Below are positions 44,315 through 52,372 of a DNA stretch of 64,000 nucleotides, in pieces; position 1 is the stretch's first letter, and the number at the start of each line of letters is the position of its first letter. Position numbers and translations under genes: made by a program. Source of the stretch: Aestuariivita sp. (GTDB lineage: Bacteria > Pseudomonadota > Alphaproteobacteria > Rhodobacterales > Rhodobacteraceae); contig NZ_JAAWWD010000002.1 in the NCBI RefSeq assembly GCF_021404545.1, forward strand, positions 1 through 64,000, in the 5' to 3' direction. The notes below the pieces were generated by a model. That model worked only from the letters and a program-made list of their open reading frames with translations, ran no database searches and had not been told where the DNA came from.

Positions 44315-44964
44315 GCGTCAAGCTGCTCCTTCAACTCTCCGATCACCTTGAGCCAAAGCTCGGGCGGTTGTGCGCCGGGCACGGCATGTTTGCCCGCCAC
44401 GATGAACGTGGGGACCGAGTTCACACCCATCTGCCGGCTATGGGCATCGCGTTTGCGGATCTCTTCGCGGTCGCTGTCGGATGACAAAAGCCGCAGGACA
44501 ACAGACGCATCCATGCCGACACCATCGGCGATATCGGCCAGCACCTCATGGGATCCGATATCGCGTGCCTCTACGAAATAGGCCTGAAACAGCGCGTCGA
44601 CCGCGGCAATCTGTTTGTGCTCGATGCCCGCCCAGTGGATCAGGCGGTGCGCATCGAGCGTATTGGGCGTGCGCTCCATCCCCTCGAAATTGATGGTGAG
44701 ACCGGCGGCACTGGCCTGCTCGAGCACCGGGGCATAGGCCTTGGCCGCGGCCTCCTTGCCGCCGAACTTGCCTTCGAGATAGGCGCGCCGGTCCATGCCG
44801 CCCTCGGGCATATCGGGGTTGAGCTGAAACGGATGCCATTCGATCACAAAGGGATGATCCGGCACCTGGGCCAGCGCGCGGTCGAGCTGTGTCTTGCCGA
44901 TATAGCACCAGGGGCAGATCGGATCGGACAGAATGTCGAGCTTGATGTGGTCGGCCTCAGCCAT
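44311..44964 (-). CDS. DsbA-family oxidoreductase, FrnE-like
   Basis: A 217-residue thioredoxin-fold protein with an inserted helical domain. The redox motif CPWC is at 17-20 (ILSDPICPWCYIGK), and the cis-Pro loop is GVNSVPTFIVAGKHAVPG. There is no signal peptide, so it acts in the cytosol, as FrnE-type disulfide isomerases do. It overlaps the upstream CoA ligase gene by 8 bases and the downstream K+ channel gene by 4. Its client is unknown; in other bacteria FrnE helps in oxidative-stress resistance or polyketide tailoring. Confidence 0.9.
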   Translation of the reverse strand: MAEADHIKLDILSDPICPWCYIGKTQLDRALAQVPDHPFVIEWHPFQLNPDMPEGGMDRRAYLEGKFGGKEAAAKAYAPVLEQASAAGLTINFEGMERTPNTLDAHRLIHWAGIEHKQIAAVDALFQAYFVEARDIGSHEVLADIADGVGMDASVVLRLLSSDSDREEIRKRDAHSRQMGVNSVPTFIVAGKHAVPGAQPPELWLKVIGELKEQLDA

Positions 44965-46477
44965 GGATCAGGTCCTTTGCAAGCGGTTTCAGGGCCCGGC
45001 GCAGCAACTTGCCATTCGGGCCGACGGGAAGATCGTCGAGGTAGAGATAGGCGCGCGGTTGTTTGTAACGCGCCAACCGTTCTGCTGCAAACCGCTCCAG
45101 CAGCCTGTCGGGCAGAGGCTGCGACCCGGTATAGAACGCCGCGATCACCCGGACATCGGGTTTGACCTCGATATCTGTGACGCCGATCGCCTCGACACCC
45201 GGGCAGTGCGCCAAGGCCTGTTCAACCTCCAGCGGTGACACCCGGTAGCCACCGGCATTCATCATGTCGTCGGCCCGACCCAGATAGTGGATCTGTCCGT
45301 CGGCGGCCATCACACCCTGATCGCCGGTCAGGAACCAGTCGCCCTGAAACCGCGCGGCGGTCTCTTGGGGTGCGTCGCGGTATCCCAGCATCAGCCCCGG
45401 GTCACTGCGATGCACGGCGATTACGCCTTCGGTGCCGCGCGGGACCGGTCCATCGGCGCCCAGTATCGCGATCCGGCGGCCGGGCTGGGGTTGGCCAAGG
45501 GCGCCGTCGCGGGCCGGATGATCGGGCGAAGCAGAGATGAACGTGGAGCATTCCGACATCCCATAGGCCTCCAACACCGGGCGGCCCGTGGCCCGTTGCC
45601 AGCCTTCGCGCAGCGCGGTGGAGAGTTTTTCGCCAGCCGCCAGCCCATGGCGGAGATCCGGTAGAGCGCATCGGTCCATCGTTTGCAGCATCTTGCGAAA
45701 GACGCCCGGTGCGGCTGCAAAAAGCGTGGCACGATGCGTGGCCAGCAGGCCCGGCAAATCCTTGGGGTCCGTTCCGGGCTCTGGGATCAACGCGGTGGCG
45801 CCCATTGTCCAGGGATCCATCACGCCGGTGCCCAGCGTATAGGTCCAGTTGAACGCCCCGGCGTGCAAGAGCCGGTCCTGGGCGGTCAGACCATACCAGC
45901 CATCCATCATCATCCGACGTGCCCAGATCGCGCGATGCGCATGGAGCACCGCACGCGGTATGCCGGAGGTGCCGGAGGTATAAACGATATAGGCAGGCCG
46001 GTTGGGATCGCCCCGATCAAACGATGCGGGCGGCAGATGCCGCATCTGCTCAAGCGCGCCGACGTCCAGGCGCGCGGGGTGCGCGGGGCAAGGCACGCCG
46101 GGTTGATGCAGGATCAAGCCGGGCGACAAATCGCGGATGATCACCGATGTCTCCGCTACGGTCAGCTGCGCCGAACTGGGCACGGGGATCAGGCCCGCTG
46201 CGATGGCGCCCAGATAGGCCAACGGAAAATCGGGCGTGTTGCCCAGCCGCAAAAGAACGATATCGCCCGGGCAAAGCCCGCGTTGCAAAAGGCCCGTGGC
46301 GATGCCGCGCACCGCCTTGGCAATCGCATCATAGCTCCAGTCGGTCGCGCCGTCTGGCCCAAGAACGCTCAGCGCCGTCTTGTCGGGCAGTTCGCGCGCG
46401 CGGGCCAGCACATACTCGGCCATGTTAAAGGGGGTTGGGCAGGGCGCGGGCGGCCCTTGATCGAATACAGACAACAT
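44957..46477 (-). CDS. Acyl-CoA ligase (benzoate-CoA ligase-like group)
   Basis: A 506-residue AMP-forming ligase. A3 is YIVYTSGTSGIPRAVLHAH, where the usual Lys after Pro is Arg. A5 is LEAYGMSEC, A7 is GDWFLTGDQGVMAADGQIHYLGRADDMMNAGGYRVSP, and the C-terminal catalytic Lys is in LPVGPNGKLLRRALK. The MAEYVLARARELPDKTAL start and WSYDAIAKAVRGIATGLLQRGLCPGD fit the aromatic/medium-chain acid subgroup. It heads the leftward operon with the FrnE-like protein and faces the XRE-cupin regulator, 64 bases away. Substrate not predictable. Confidence 0.88.
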   Translation of the reverse strand: MLSVFDQGPPAPCPTPFNMAEYVLARARELPDKTALSVLGPDGATDWSYDAIAKAVRGIATGLLQRGLCPGDIVLLRLGNTPDFPLAYLGAIAAGLIPVPSSAQLTVAETSVIIRDLSPGLILHQPGVPCPAHPARLDVGALEQMRHLPPASFDRGDPNRPAYIVYTSGTSGIPRAVLHAHRAIWARRMMMDGWYGLTAQDRLLHAGAFNWTYTLGTGVMDPWTMGATALIPEPGTDPKDLPGLLATHRATLFAAAPGVFRKMLQTMDRCALPDLRHGLAAGEKLSTALREGWQRATGRPVLEAYGMSECSTFISASPDHPARDGALGQPQPGRRIAILGADGPVPRGTEGVIAVHRSDPGLMLGYRDAPQETAARFQGDWFLTGDQGVMAADGQIHYLGRADDMMNAGGYRVSPLEVEQALAHCPGVEAIGVTDIEVKPDVRVIAAFYTGSQPLPDRLLERFAAERLARYKQPRAYLYLDDLPVGPNGKLLRRALKPLAKDLIHG

Positions 46478-46492
46478 GGTGTATCGCTAGCC

Positions 46493-46504
46493 GTCCGGGC
46501 GGAC
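46493..46504. promoter_or_regulatory. Short palindrome in the CoA ligase/regulator divergent region
   Basis: GTCCGGGCGGAC has inverted halves GTCCG and CGGAC with a two-base centre. It lies midway in the 64-base gap between the ligase (-) and the XRE-cupin regulator (+). A regulator binding site is possible but rests on symmetry and position only. Confidence 0.35.
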
Positions 46505-46541
46505 CGTTGCAAGGCGCGTGCCCTGGCCCTATAGCTGTGCC

Positions 46542-47165
46542 ATGAGTACAAAAGACCCCCGTTCGCTGATCCGCATCGCCCGCGCCACGGGTGAAGACGC
46601 GCTGGCCGAACCCCTCGATCTGGGTGCGCGGGTGCGTGAGCTGCGCAAGGCGCGCGACTGGACGCTGGAACAGGCGGCCGGTCAGGCCGGGCTGGCGCGC
46701 TCCACCCTGTCGAAGATCGAGAATGGGCAGATGTCGCCCACCTACGACGCGCTCAAGAAGCTGGCTGTGGGGCTGGAGATTTCGGTGCCCCAGCTCTTTA
46801 CGCCGCCGCAGGCCGAGAAGGTCAACGGTCGCATCGCGTTCACCAAATCGGGCGAAGGCTCGGCCCATGCCACGGCGACCTATGAGCATGAGCTGCTGGC
46901 CGACACGCTGACCAAAAAGCAGATGCTGCCCTACCGCGCAAGGGTGCGGGCCCGGTCGATGGACGAATTCGACGGCTGGGTGCGCCATGACGGAGAGGAG
47001 TTTCTCTATATCCTGACCGGGGTGGCCAAGCTCTATACCGAGTTCTATGAGCCCATCGAGATGCGCCGGGGCGACAGCGCCTATTACGACGCCACGATGG
47101 GCCATAATGTCGTCTCGGTCAGCGACGAAGATGCCACGATCCTGTGGGTTACGTCTTTGGCCTGA
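46542..47165 (+). CDS. XRE-family regulator with cupin domain
   Basis: A 207-residue regulator started at ATG 46542. The XRE helix-turn-helix is LGARVRELRKARDWTLEQAAGQAGLARSTLSKIENGQMSPTYDALKKLAVGL (about 29-79). The C-terminal cupin is about 125-200 (RSMDEFDGWVRHDGEEFLYILTGVAKLYTEFYEPIEMRRGDSAYYDATMGHNVVSV), where the sugar- or acid-binding pocket and a possible metal site lie. Such MocR-unrelated XRE-cupin proteins control small-molecule catabolic genes. Divergent orientation makes the acyl-CoA ligase operon the natural target. Confidence 0.9.
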   Translation: MSTKDPRSLIRIARATGEDALAEPLDLGARVRELRKARDWTLEQAAGQAGLARSTLSKIENGQMSPTYDALKKLAVGLEISVPQLFTPPQAEKVNGRIAFTKSGEGSAHATATYEHELLADTLTKKQMLPYRARVRARSMDEFDGWVRHDGEEFLYILTGVAKLYTEFYEPIEMRRGDSAYYDATMGHNVVSVSDEDATILWVTSLA

Positions 47166-47212
47166 AGCGGAAGGAACAGCGCCGCGCGGCCAGGTGAGAC
47201 CCATCTGGCCGA

Positions 47213-47875
47213 TCAGGGCCTTTGCGGGGCAAAGAGCCGTCTGAGCGCCACATGGGCCACAAACACGGTGGCAATCTGCACCAGAACGAACCCGTTGATA
47301 TGGCCCGGGAAAATACCCGCGAACGTGTCCGTGAACCCGCGCGCGATGGTCACTGCGGGGTTGGCGAAACTGGTCGAGGCCGTGAACCAGTAGGCGCCGG
47401 TGATATAGACCGCGACAAGCGTCGGGACCGCCTCCGGCCTGCTGCGCAACCCGCCAAAGATCACGAAGAGCAGACCGAAGGTGGCGACGCTTTCGGCGAT
47501 CCATTGCGCGCCGCCGGTGCGGTGCAGCGTGGCGGAGCTTTGCAGGACTGGCAGGTCGAACATCAGATGGGTGATCCAGACACCCAGGATACCGCCGCCG
47601 ATCTGCACGGCAATATAGCCCAAGGCGAGTGTTCCGGGGATCCGGCCGCGCAGCAGAAAGGCCAGTGTCACGGCAGGGTTGAAATGCGCCCCGGAAATGG
47701 GGCCCAGCACCGTGATGATCGCATAGAGCATGCACCCCGTCGCGATCGCATTGGCCAGAAGCGCCAGACCGATCAGATCCCCCGACAGGTTCTGCGCCAT
47801 GATGCCCGAGCCGACGACGCTGATCAGCAGAAGGCCGGTTCCCAGCGCTTCGGCAGAGAGTTTCTGGATACTCAT
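47213..47875 (-). CDS. aqpS: Aquaglyceroporin of the arsenic operon (AqpS-like)
   Basis: A 220-residue MIP-family channel, started at ATG 47875, which overlaps the ArsC stop by 4 bases. Six membrane helices and two NPA boxes are present: GAHFNPAVT (NPA 66-68) and SFANPAVTIARG (NPA 172-174). In Sinorhizobium-type ars operons AqpS replaces the ArsB/Acr3 pump: arsenate is reduced by ArsC and the arsenite flows out through the channel. The same gene order here (regulator-ArsC fusion, ArsC, channel) supports that role. The helix after the second NPA keeps Arg (TIAR), as in other MIPs. Confidence 0.88.
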   Translation of the reverse strand: MSIQKLSAEALGTGLLLISVVGSGIMAQNLSGDLIGLALLANAIATGCMLYAIITVLGPISGAHFNPAVTLAFLLRGRIPGTLALGYIAVQIGGGILGVWITHLMFDLPVLQSSATLHRTGGAQWIAESVATFGLLFVIFGGLRSRPEAVPTLVAVYITGAYWFTASTSFANPAVTIARGFTDTFAGIFPGHINGFVLVQIATVFVAHVALRRLFAPQRP

Positions 47876-48354
47876 GACAGGGCTCCGATCCGGATGAGTT
47901 CGCGTTGCAGGGTTGCGCCGTCCTGCCCAAGATCGTGCAGCGGCAGGCTCAGCAGCGCCCGTGCCCGGCGCGACAGAATTGCATAGGCATCCGCAAAGGC
48001 GCGTGGCTGATCCTCGACCGGGGCGGCGGCGGGATCCTCCACCCCCCAATGGGCACGCACCGGCGCGCCGGGCCAGATCGGGCAGGTCTCTGTCGCGGCA
48101 CTGCCGCAGACGGTGATCACCACATCCATAACCGGGGCGGTGTCGACGGCAAATTCATCCCAGCTTTTGGAACGGGCGCCAGCGGTGTCGATCCGCTCCT
48201 GCGCCAGCAATCGCAGGGCCTGGGGGTGGACCTGACCGGCAGGCTGGCTGCCGGCCGAATAGGCGGTCACGGTCTCGCCGCCGGCATGGTTCAACAGATG
48301 TTCAAGCAGGATAGAGCGCGCCGAGTTGCCGGTGCAAAGCACGAGAATGTTCAT
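47872..48354 (-). CDS. arsC: Arsenate reductase, low-molecular-weight phosphatase type
   Basis: A 160-residue LMW-PTP-fold protein. The active-site loop is LCTGNSARS with nucleophile Cys7. VVITVCGSAATETCPIWPG carries the two further Cys used by thioredoxin-coupled ArsC (Cys in ITVC and ETCP). It would reduce arsenate to arsenite in the cytosol. It lies 27 bases after the ArsR-ArsC fusion gene and overlaps the channel gene, so the three form one operon. Annotations sometimes call this family protein-tyrosine phosphatase; the extra Cys pair and context favour arsenate. Confidence 0.9.
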   Translation of the reverse strand: MNILVLCTGNSARSILLEHLLNHAGGETVTAYSAGSQPAGQVHPQALRLLAQERIDTAGARSKSWDEFAVDTAPVMDVVITVCGSAATETCPIWPGAPVRAHWGVEDPAAAPVEDQPRAFADAYAILSRRARALLSLPLHDLGQDGATLQRELIRIGALS

Positions 48355-48381
48355 GGCAGCCTTCAGGATGGGGGATGGGGA

Positions 48382-49215
48382 TCAGCCACCGGTCGGATCG
48401 GCCTGGCCGATCTCGTCCAGCGCATGTTGCAGGGAAAGGCGGTTCAGCGTGTCGAGGGGCAAGCTGGTAAAGGCGCGGATCCGGTTACGCAAGAGACCAT
48501 AGGCCTGATGCAGCGCCAGCTCGCGTTCGGCCTCGGTACCCGTCGCCTTGATCGGGTCCGGCAAACCCCAATGCGCGGTCATCGGTTGGCCGGGCCAAAC
48601 CGGGCACTCCTCATTGGCCGCATGATCGCAGACGGTAAAGACGAAATCGAGCGCGGGGGCGGTTTCACCGGAAAAGCGGTCTATGGTCTTGGAGCGAAGC
48701 CTGCCGATGTCATGGCCCTTGGCCGCAAGCAGATCCAGAACGCGGGGGTTGGGGGCGTCGCTTGGTGCGGTTCCCGCCGAATAGGCGCGAAAGACGCCCT
48801 GTCCCTCACTGTTGAGCAAGGCTTCGGCCATGATGGATCGCGCGGTGTTGGCCGTGCAGATGAACAGCACCGTCAAAGGCGTCCCGTTGCCTTGGTCCCG
48901 CGCGCCGTCGGGCAGCAGGTCGAGGCACAGGTCGGCCCGTCCGCGACAGCAATCCTGCGTCAGATAGCTGAGCAGACCCCGCATCTGTCCCATCGCCACC
49001 CGGTATTTCAAGGATGTGCCGATACGGTCCTGTTCGATCAGCCCGGCTTGTCGCAGCGATGCCAGATAGGTCGAGGTGGTGTTGGCGCGGGCGCCGATCG
49101 CGGCCGCGATCTCTCCGGCCGGGACAGCCTGGGGATACCGCCGCATCAGCAGGCGAAAGATGGCAAGGCGGTTTTCATGGGCCAGGCTGGAGAGTTGCTC
49201 GATCACTAATTCCAT
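48382..49215 (-). CDS. ArsR regulator fused to an ArsC-type phosphatase domain
   Basis: A 277-residue two-domain protein. Residues 1-100 are an ArsR winged helix (LSSLAHENRLAIFRLLMRRYPQAVPAGEIAAAIGARANTTSTYLASLRQAGLIEQDRIGTSLKYR). Residues 89, 90 and 97 are Cys (DCCRGRADLC), placed like the C-terminal arsenite site of some ArsR proteins. Residues about 115-270 are an LMW-PTP domain with LFICTANTARS (Cys120) and FVFTVCDHAANEECPVWPG, so its reductase residues look intact. Such fusions are known in alphaproteobacteria. First gene of the operon; its start codon lies inside a long palindrome, pointing to tight autoregulation. Confidence 0.92.
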   Translation of the reverse strand: MELVIEQLSSLAHENRLAIFRLLMRRYPQAVPAGEIAAAIGARANTTSTYLASLRQAGLIEQDRIGTSLKYRVAMGQMRGLLSYLTQDCCRGRADLCLDLLPDGARDQGNGTPLTVLFICTANTARSIMAEALLNSEGQGVFRAYSAGTAPSDAPNPRVLDLLAAKGHDIGRLRSKTIDRFSGETAPALDFVFTVCDHAANEECPVWPGQPMTAHWGLPDPIKATGTEAERELALHQAYGLLRNRIRAFTSLPLDTLNRLSLQHALDEIGQADPTGG

Positions 49216-49238
49216 ATTTCTGGAAATATCGAATTAGT
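49205..49238. promoter_or_regulatory. Long palindromic ArsR operator over the start codon
   Basis: ACTAATTC-C-ATATTTC-TG-GAAATAT-C-GAATTAGT is a 34-base dyad, symmetric except for the C at one position of each half and the TG centre. The ATATTTC/GAAATAT core resembles known ArsR half-sites. The regulator's ATG (49213-49215, complement) lies within the left arm, so bound repressor would block transcription or initiation directly. Confidence 0.8.
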
Positions 49239-49247
49239 AGCAATCGG

Positions 49248-51074
49248 TCAATCGCCTTCTGCGCTTCGCGACCACCAGACATGTGGCATCCATTCCACCC
49301 CATCGCCATAGATCGGCACCCGGTCGGGAAAGGTCAGGTCTGCGGAATGAGCGATGCGCCCCACATCGAAATGCCAGATCGGGATGACATAACGTCCCGC
49401 CATCAGAACCCGGTCGAGCGCGCGCACCGCAGCCTGGAACTCCACGCTGTCCCGGGCCGTCACCATGGTGTCGATCATCGCATCCACAGCGGGGGAGGCG
49501 ACCCCCATCAAATTGCGTGTCCCCTCGACATAGGCGCCTTCCGAGCCCCAGTAGAGCCACTGTTCATTGCCCGGAGACAGCGACAGATCGCGGCGGAAAT
49601 CGGTCATGTCGAAATCCAGAGTCACAAGGCGCGCATTATACTGTGCGTCGTCGACGACCGAGAACCGCATCTCGATCCCCAGCCGCTTCAGCGCCTGCGC
49701 ATATATGTTGATCATCGTCTGAAGATCCCCGGCGCCTTGCCTCAGAAGGATCTCGAACTCGAATGGCGCGCCCTGTGCATCGCGCAGCACGCCGTTCTGA
49801 ACGGTCCAGCCGGCCTCGGCCAAAAGCCGCGTGGCGACCCGCAGATTCTGACGGTTGCGCGCACTTCCGTCGCTTTGGGGCAACGCATAGCCCTCGATTG
49901 CGCCGGGGGGCAGGATGTCGGCAAACGGCTCCAGCAGCGCCAGCACAGGGCCTTCGGCAGGGCCGGGGCGCATCGCCAGGTCGGAATTTGAGAAATAAGA
50001 GGTGATGCGCGGCTGCGCACCGCCGGTCATTGCGTCATTGATGAACTCGAAATTATAGGCATGGATCATTGCCGCGCGCACCCGCCAGTCATCGAAAGGC
50101 GGACGGCGGGTGTTCATCACAAACCCGGTGATGCCCGAGGGTTTGCTATGCGGGATCTCTGATTTGATCACGGCACCGGTGCTGATCGTGGGAAAATCAT
50201 AGCCTGTGGCCCATTTTTCGGCGTTGAATTCCCGCACCGCGCTGAGCTCGCCGGCCTTGAATGCTTCGAACAGCACGGTCTGATCCCCAAAGAACTCGAT
50301 CCGCACGGTATCGAGGTTCTGCGTGCCGCGCCGGAACGGCAGATCGGCGCCCCAGTAATCTGGGTTGCGGGTCAGTTCCAGAAACCGGCCGGCCTCGAAA
50401 TCGCCGGGCACATAGGCGCCAGTGCCAATGGGAACGGTACGCAAACCGGAACCGGCGAAATCCGCACCGTCCCACTGCGCCTTTTTCAGGATCGGACGCA
50501 GACCGGCGGTCAGGGCCAACTCACGATTGGCCTCGTTGAAGGTCAGCCGGACCGATCGGGGGCCGGTTTGTTCAATCGTCTCGATCCGCGACATCAGCCC
50601 GCGATAGCGCAGGTGCCCGACGGTGCCGAGCGTGTCATAGGACCAGATCACATCCTCGACCGTGACGGGCGTGCCGTCCCAGAATCGCGCCTCCGGCCGC
50701 AGGGTAAATTCGACCCAGGAGCGGTCTTCCGCTGTGCGAATCGATTCCGCCAACAGGCCGTATAACGTGAACGGTTCGTCCCAGGACCGACCCATCAGCG
50801 CCTCATAGCTGAGAAATCTTAACTGCCAGGGGGGCGTGCCTTTGGTGACGAACGGGTTGAGGCTGTCAAAGCCGCCTGTGTTGCCAAAGACCACGCGCCC
50901 GCCTTTGGGGGCATCCGGATTGGCATAGGGGAGTGACACAAAATCCGGTGGTAGAGCAGGTGTCCCATACATAGCTATGCCATGCTGCGAATCTGCACGC
51001 GCCTGAAACGCGGCCAGAATCACCATAACTGCGCACGCAAACCGCACACGCAGGAAGAAAAAAACTGATGTCAC
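49248..51074 (-). CDS. ABC substrate-binding protein, YejA-like (solute-binding family 5)
   Basis: A 608-residue periplasmic protein. GTG 51074 starts MTSVFFFLRVRFACAVMVILAAFQARADS, a signal peptide likely cut after ARA. The mature part shows the YejA pattern: HGIAMYGTPALPPDFVSLPYANPDAPKGGRVVFGNTGGFDSLNPFVTKGTPP, then YEALMGRSWDEPFTLYGLLAESI and RFWDGTPVTVEDVIWSYDTLG. YejA proteins bind peptides such as microcin C and murein-like fragments. No permease or ATPase gene is adjacent, so it is an orphan component here. It ends 9 bases before the ArsR operator. Confidence 0.9.
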   Translation of the reverse strand: MTSVFFFLRVRFACAVMVILAAFQARADSQHGIAMYGTPALPPDFVSLPYANPDAPKGGRVVFGNTGGFDSLNPFVTKGTPPWQLRFLSYEALMGRSWDEPFTLYGLLAESIRTAEDRSWVEFTLRPEARFWDGTPVTVEDVIWSYDTLGTVGHLRYRGLMSRIETIEQTGPRSVRLTFNEANRELALTAGLRPILKKAQWDGADFAGSGLRTVPIGTGAYVPGDFEAGRFLELTRNPDYWGADLPFRRGTQNLDTVRIEFFGDQTVLFEAFKAGELSAVREFNAEKWATGYDFPTISTGAVIKSEIPHSKPSGITGFVMNTRRPPFDDWRVRAAMIHAYNFEFINDAMTGGAQPRITSYFSNSDLAMRPGPAEGPVLALLEPFADILPPGAIEGYALPQSDGSARNRQNLRVATRLLAEAGWTVQNGVLRDAQGAPFEFEILLRQGAGDLQTMINIYAQALKRLGIEMRFSVVDDAQYNARLVTLDFDMTDFRRDLSLSPGNEQWLYWGSEGAYVEGTRNLMGVASPAVDAMIDTMVTARDSVEFQAAVRALDRVLMAGRYVIPIWHFDVGRIAHSADLTFPDRVPIYGDGVEWMPHVWWSRSAEGD

Positions 51075-51154
51075 TTCGGCAACAATCCTGCTCGGCCCCT
51101 ATTTTATTAACCATGAAACGTACCCGCGGAGGTGAGGGTTTTCAAACTTTTAGC

Positions 51155-51183
51155 TTGGATGCCGGCGGGAAATTGCATATAAC
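51155..51183 (+). promoter_or_regulatory. Sigma-70-type promoter of a candidate small RNA
   Basis: TTGGAT (51155-51160) and TATAAC (51178-51183) are separated by exactly 17 bases, close to the housekeeping consensus. Transcription would begin near 51190, where no ribosome site or open frame follows but a terminated RNA does. Confidence 0.6.
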
Positions 51184-51189
51184 GAGGGC

Positions 51190-51265
51190 ACTGCTCGATA
51201 GGTTTCTTGCCTGTATGAAACCTGCCTCAATAACTTAACGCCCGCTTCGTGCGGGCGTTTTTTTT
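51190..51265 (+). ncRNA. Candidate small RNA, about 75 nt
   Basis: The region between YejA (-) and bdhA (+) has a good promoter, then a first hairpin AGGTTTC...GAAACCT (51200-51223), a single-stranded GCCTCAATAACTTAA segment, and a strong terminator stem with T8. No start codon with ribosome site lies within. It does not match an RNA family I know by heart. The unpaired 10-base loop (TTGCCTGTAT) and the linker would be the seed candidates. The remaining parts of the 51075-51554 gap show no gene. Confidence 0.55.
51239..51265 (+). terminator. Intrinsic terminator of the candidate small RNA
   Basis: CGCCCGC (51239-51245) pairs with GCGGGCG (51251-51257) around a five-base TTCGT loop, followed by eight T (51258-51265), a textbook Rho-independent terminator reading rightward. 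No protein gene ends just upstream on this strand. Confidence 0.9.
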
Positions 51266-51554
51266 GCGTGATACAGGGGACATAACCCGTCGCATTTAGG
51301 GCGAGTTTTCCGGATCTTGTGCTGGATCGGTCGGTTCCCGCCTGGGTGCCGCGATCCGTCGGCCTCGCGGCACGCATGTTCCGAGAGATCTGGGCAGACC
51401 CGTTCCGCCCACCGATCTGCCAAAATACCCGCCACAAGGGCCGGTCAACAGCGAAAGCCGCAGTGCAGCGAACCGAAAGGCCGGCGGGGCGGTTTTCTTT
51501 GCACGTGCAGCATGGCAGGGTGGCGCCGAAGACACTGTTCAAAATGGAGCCGTC

Positions 51555-52328
51555 ATGTCGCTGACAGGAAAAACCGCCGTGATCACGGGATCGAACTCCG
51601 GCATTGGGCTGGGCATGGCGTGGGAGCTTGCCCGGGCCGGGGCCAATGTCGTCCTCAATTCTTTTACCGACACGTCCGAGGATCACGCGCTCGCCCAGGA
51701 GATCGCCGACAAGACCGGCGTCACCGCGCGCTACATCCAGGCCGACATGTCCGATGGTGCCGCGTGTCGCGCCCTGATCGACACCTCGGGCGCGTGCGAT
51801 ATTCTGATCAACAATGCGGGCATTCAGCATGTGTGCCCGATCGACGAGTTTCCAGCCGACAAATGGAACGCGATCATCGCGATCAACCTCAATTCGGCCT
51901 TTCACACCACCGCCGCCGCGCTGCCGATGATGCGGGCGGCTGGCTGGGGGCGGGTGATCAATGTCGCCTCGGCGCATGGGTTGACCGCATCGCCCTATAA
52001 GTCGGCCTATGTGGCGGCCAAACACGGCATTGTCGGCATGACCAAGACCGTCGCGCTGGAGACCGCGCGCGATCCAATCACCGCCAATGCGATCTGCCCC
52101 GGATATGTGCTGACCCCGTTGGTCGAGGCGCAAATCCCCGACACCATGGCCAAATATGACATGGGCCGGGACGAGGTGATCGAAAAGGTCATGCTGGAAC
52201 GGCAGCCCTCCAAGGAATTCGCAACGGTCGAGCAACTGGGCGGCACGGCTGTGTTTTTGTGCTCGGATGCGGCGGCGCAGATCACCGGCACGACACTCAG
52301 CGTCGATGGCGGTTGGACAGCCCTTTAG
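51555..52328 (+). CDS. bdhA: D-3-hydroxybutyrate dehydrogenase
   Basis: A 257-residue NAD-dependent SDR enzyme converting 3-hydroxybutyrate to acetoacetate, used in polyhydroxybutyrate turnover. TGSNSGIGLGMA (11-22) is the cofactor loop. The NNAGIQHVCPIDEFPADKWNAIIAINLNSAFHTT block is a strong BdhA signature with Gln and His for substrate binding. The catalytic Ser is in VINVASAHGLTASP, and the Tyr/Lys pair is in AYVAAKHG. The C-terminal GTTLSVDGGWTAL is typical. It is followed after 44 bases by a patatin-like gene, an arrangement I recall from other roseobacters. Confidence 0.93.
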   Translation: MSLTGKTAVITGSNSGIGLGMAWELARAGANVVLNSFTDTSEDHALAQEIADKTGVTARYIQADMSDGAACRALIDTSGACDILINNAGIQHVCPIDEFPADKWNAIIAINLNSAFHTTAAALPMMRAAGWGRVINVASAHGLTASPYKSAYVAAKHGIVGMTKTVALETARDPITANAICPGYVLTPLVEAQIPDTMAKYDMGRDEVIEKVMLERQPSKEFATVEQLGGTAVFLCSDAAAQITGTTLSVDGGWTAL

Positions 52329-52372
52329 GGCAACGCGCGGGCGGTGACGCATCTGGCGAGAGTGAGGGACCC

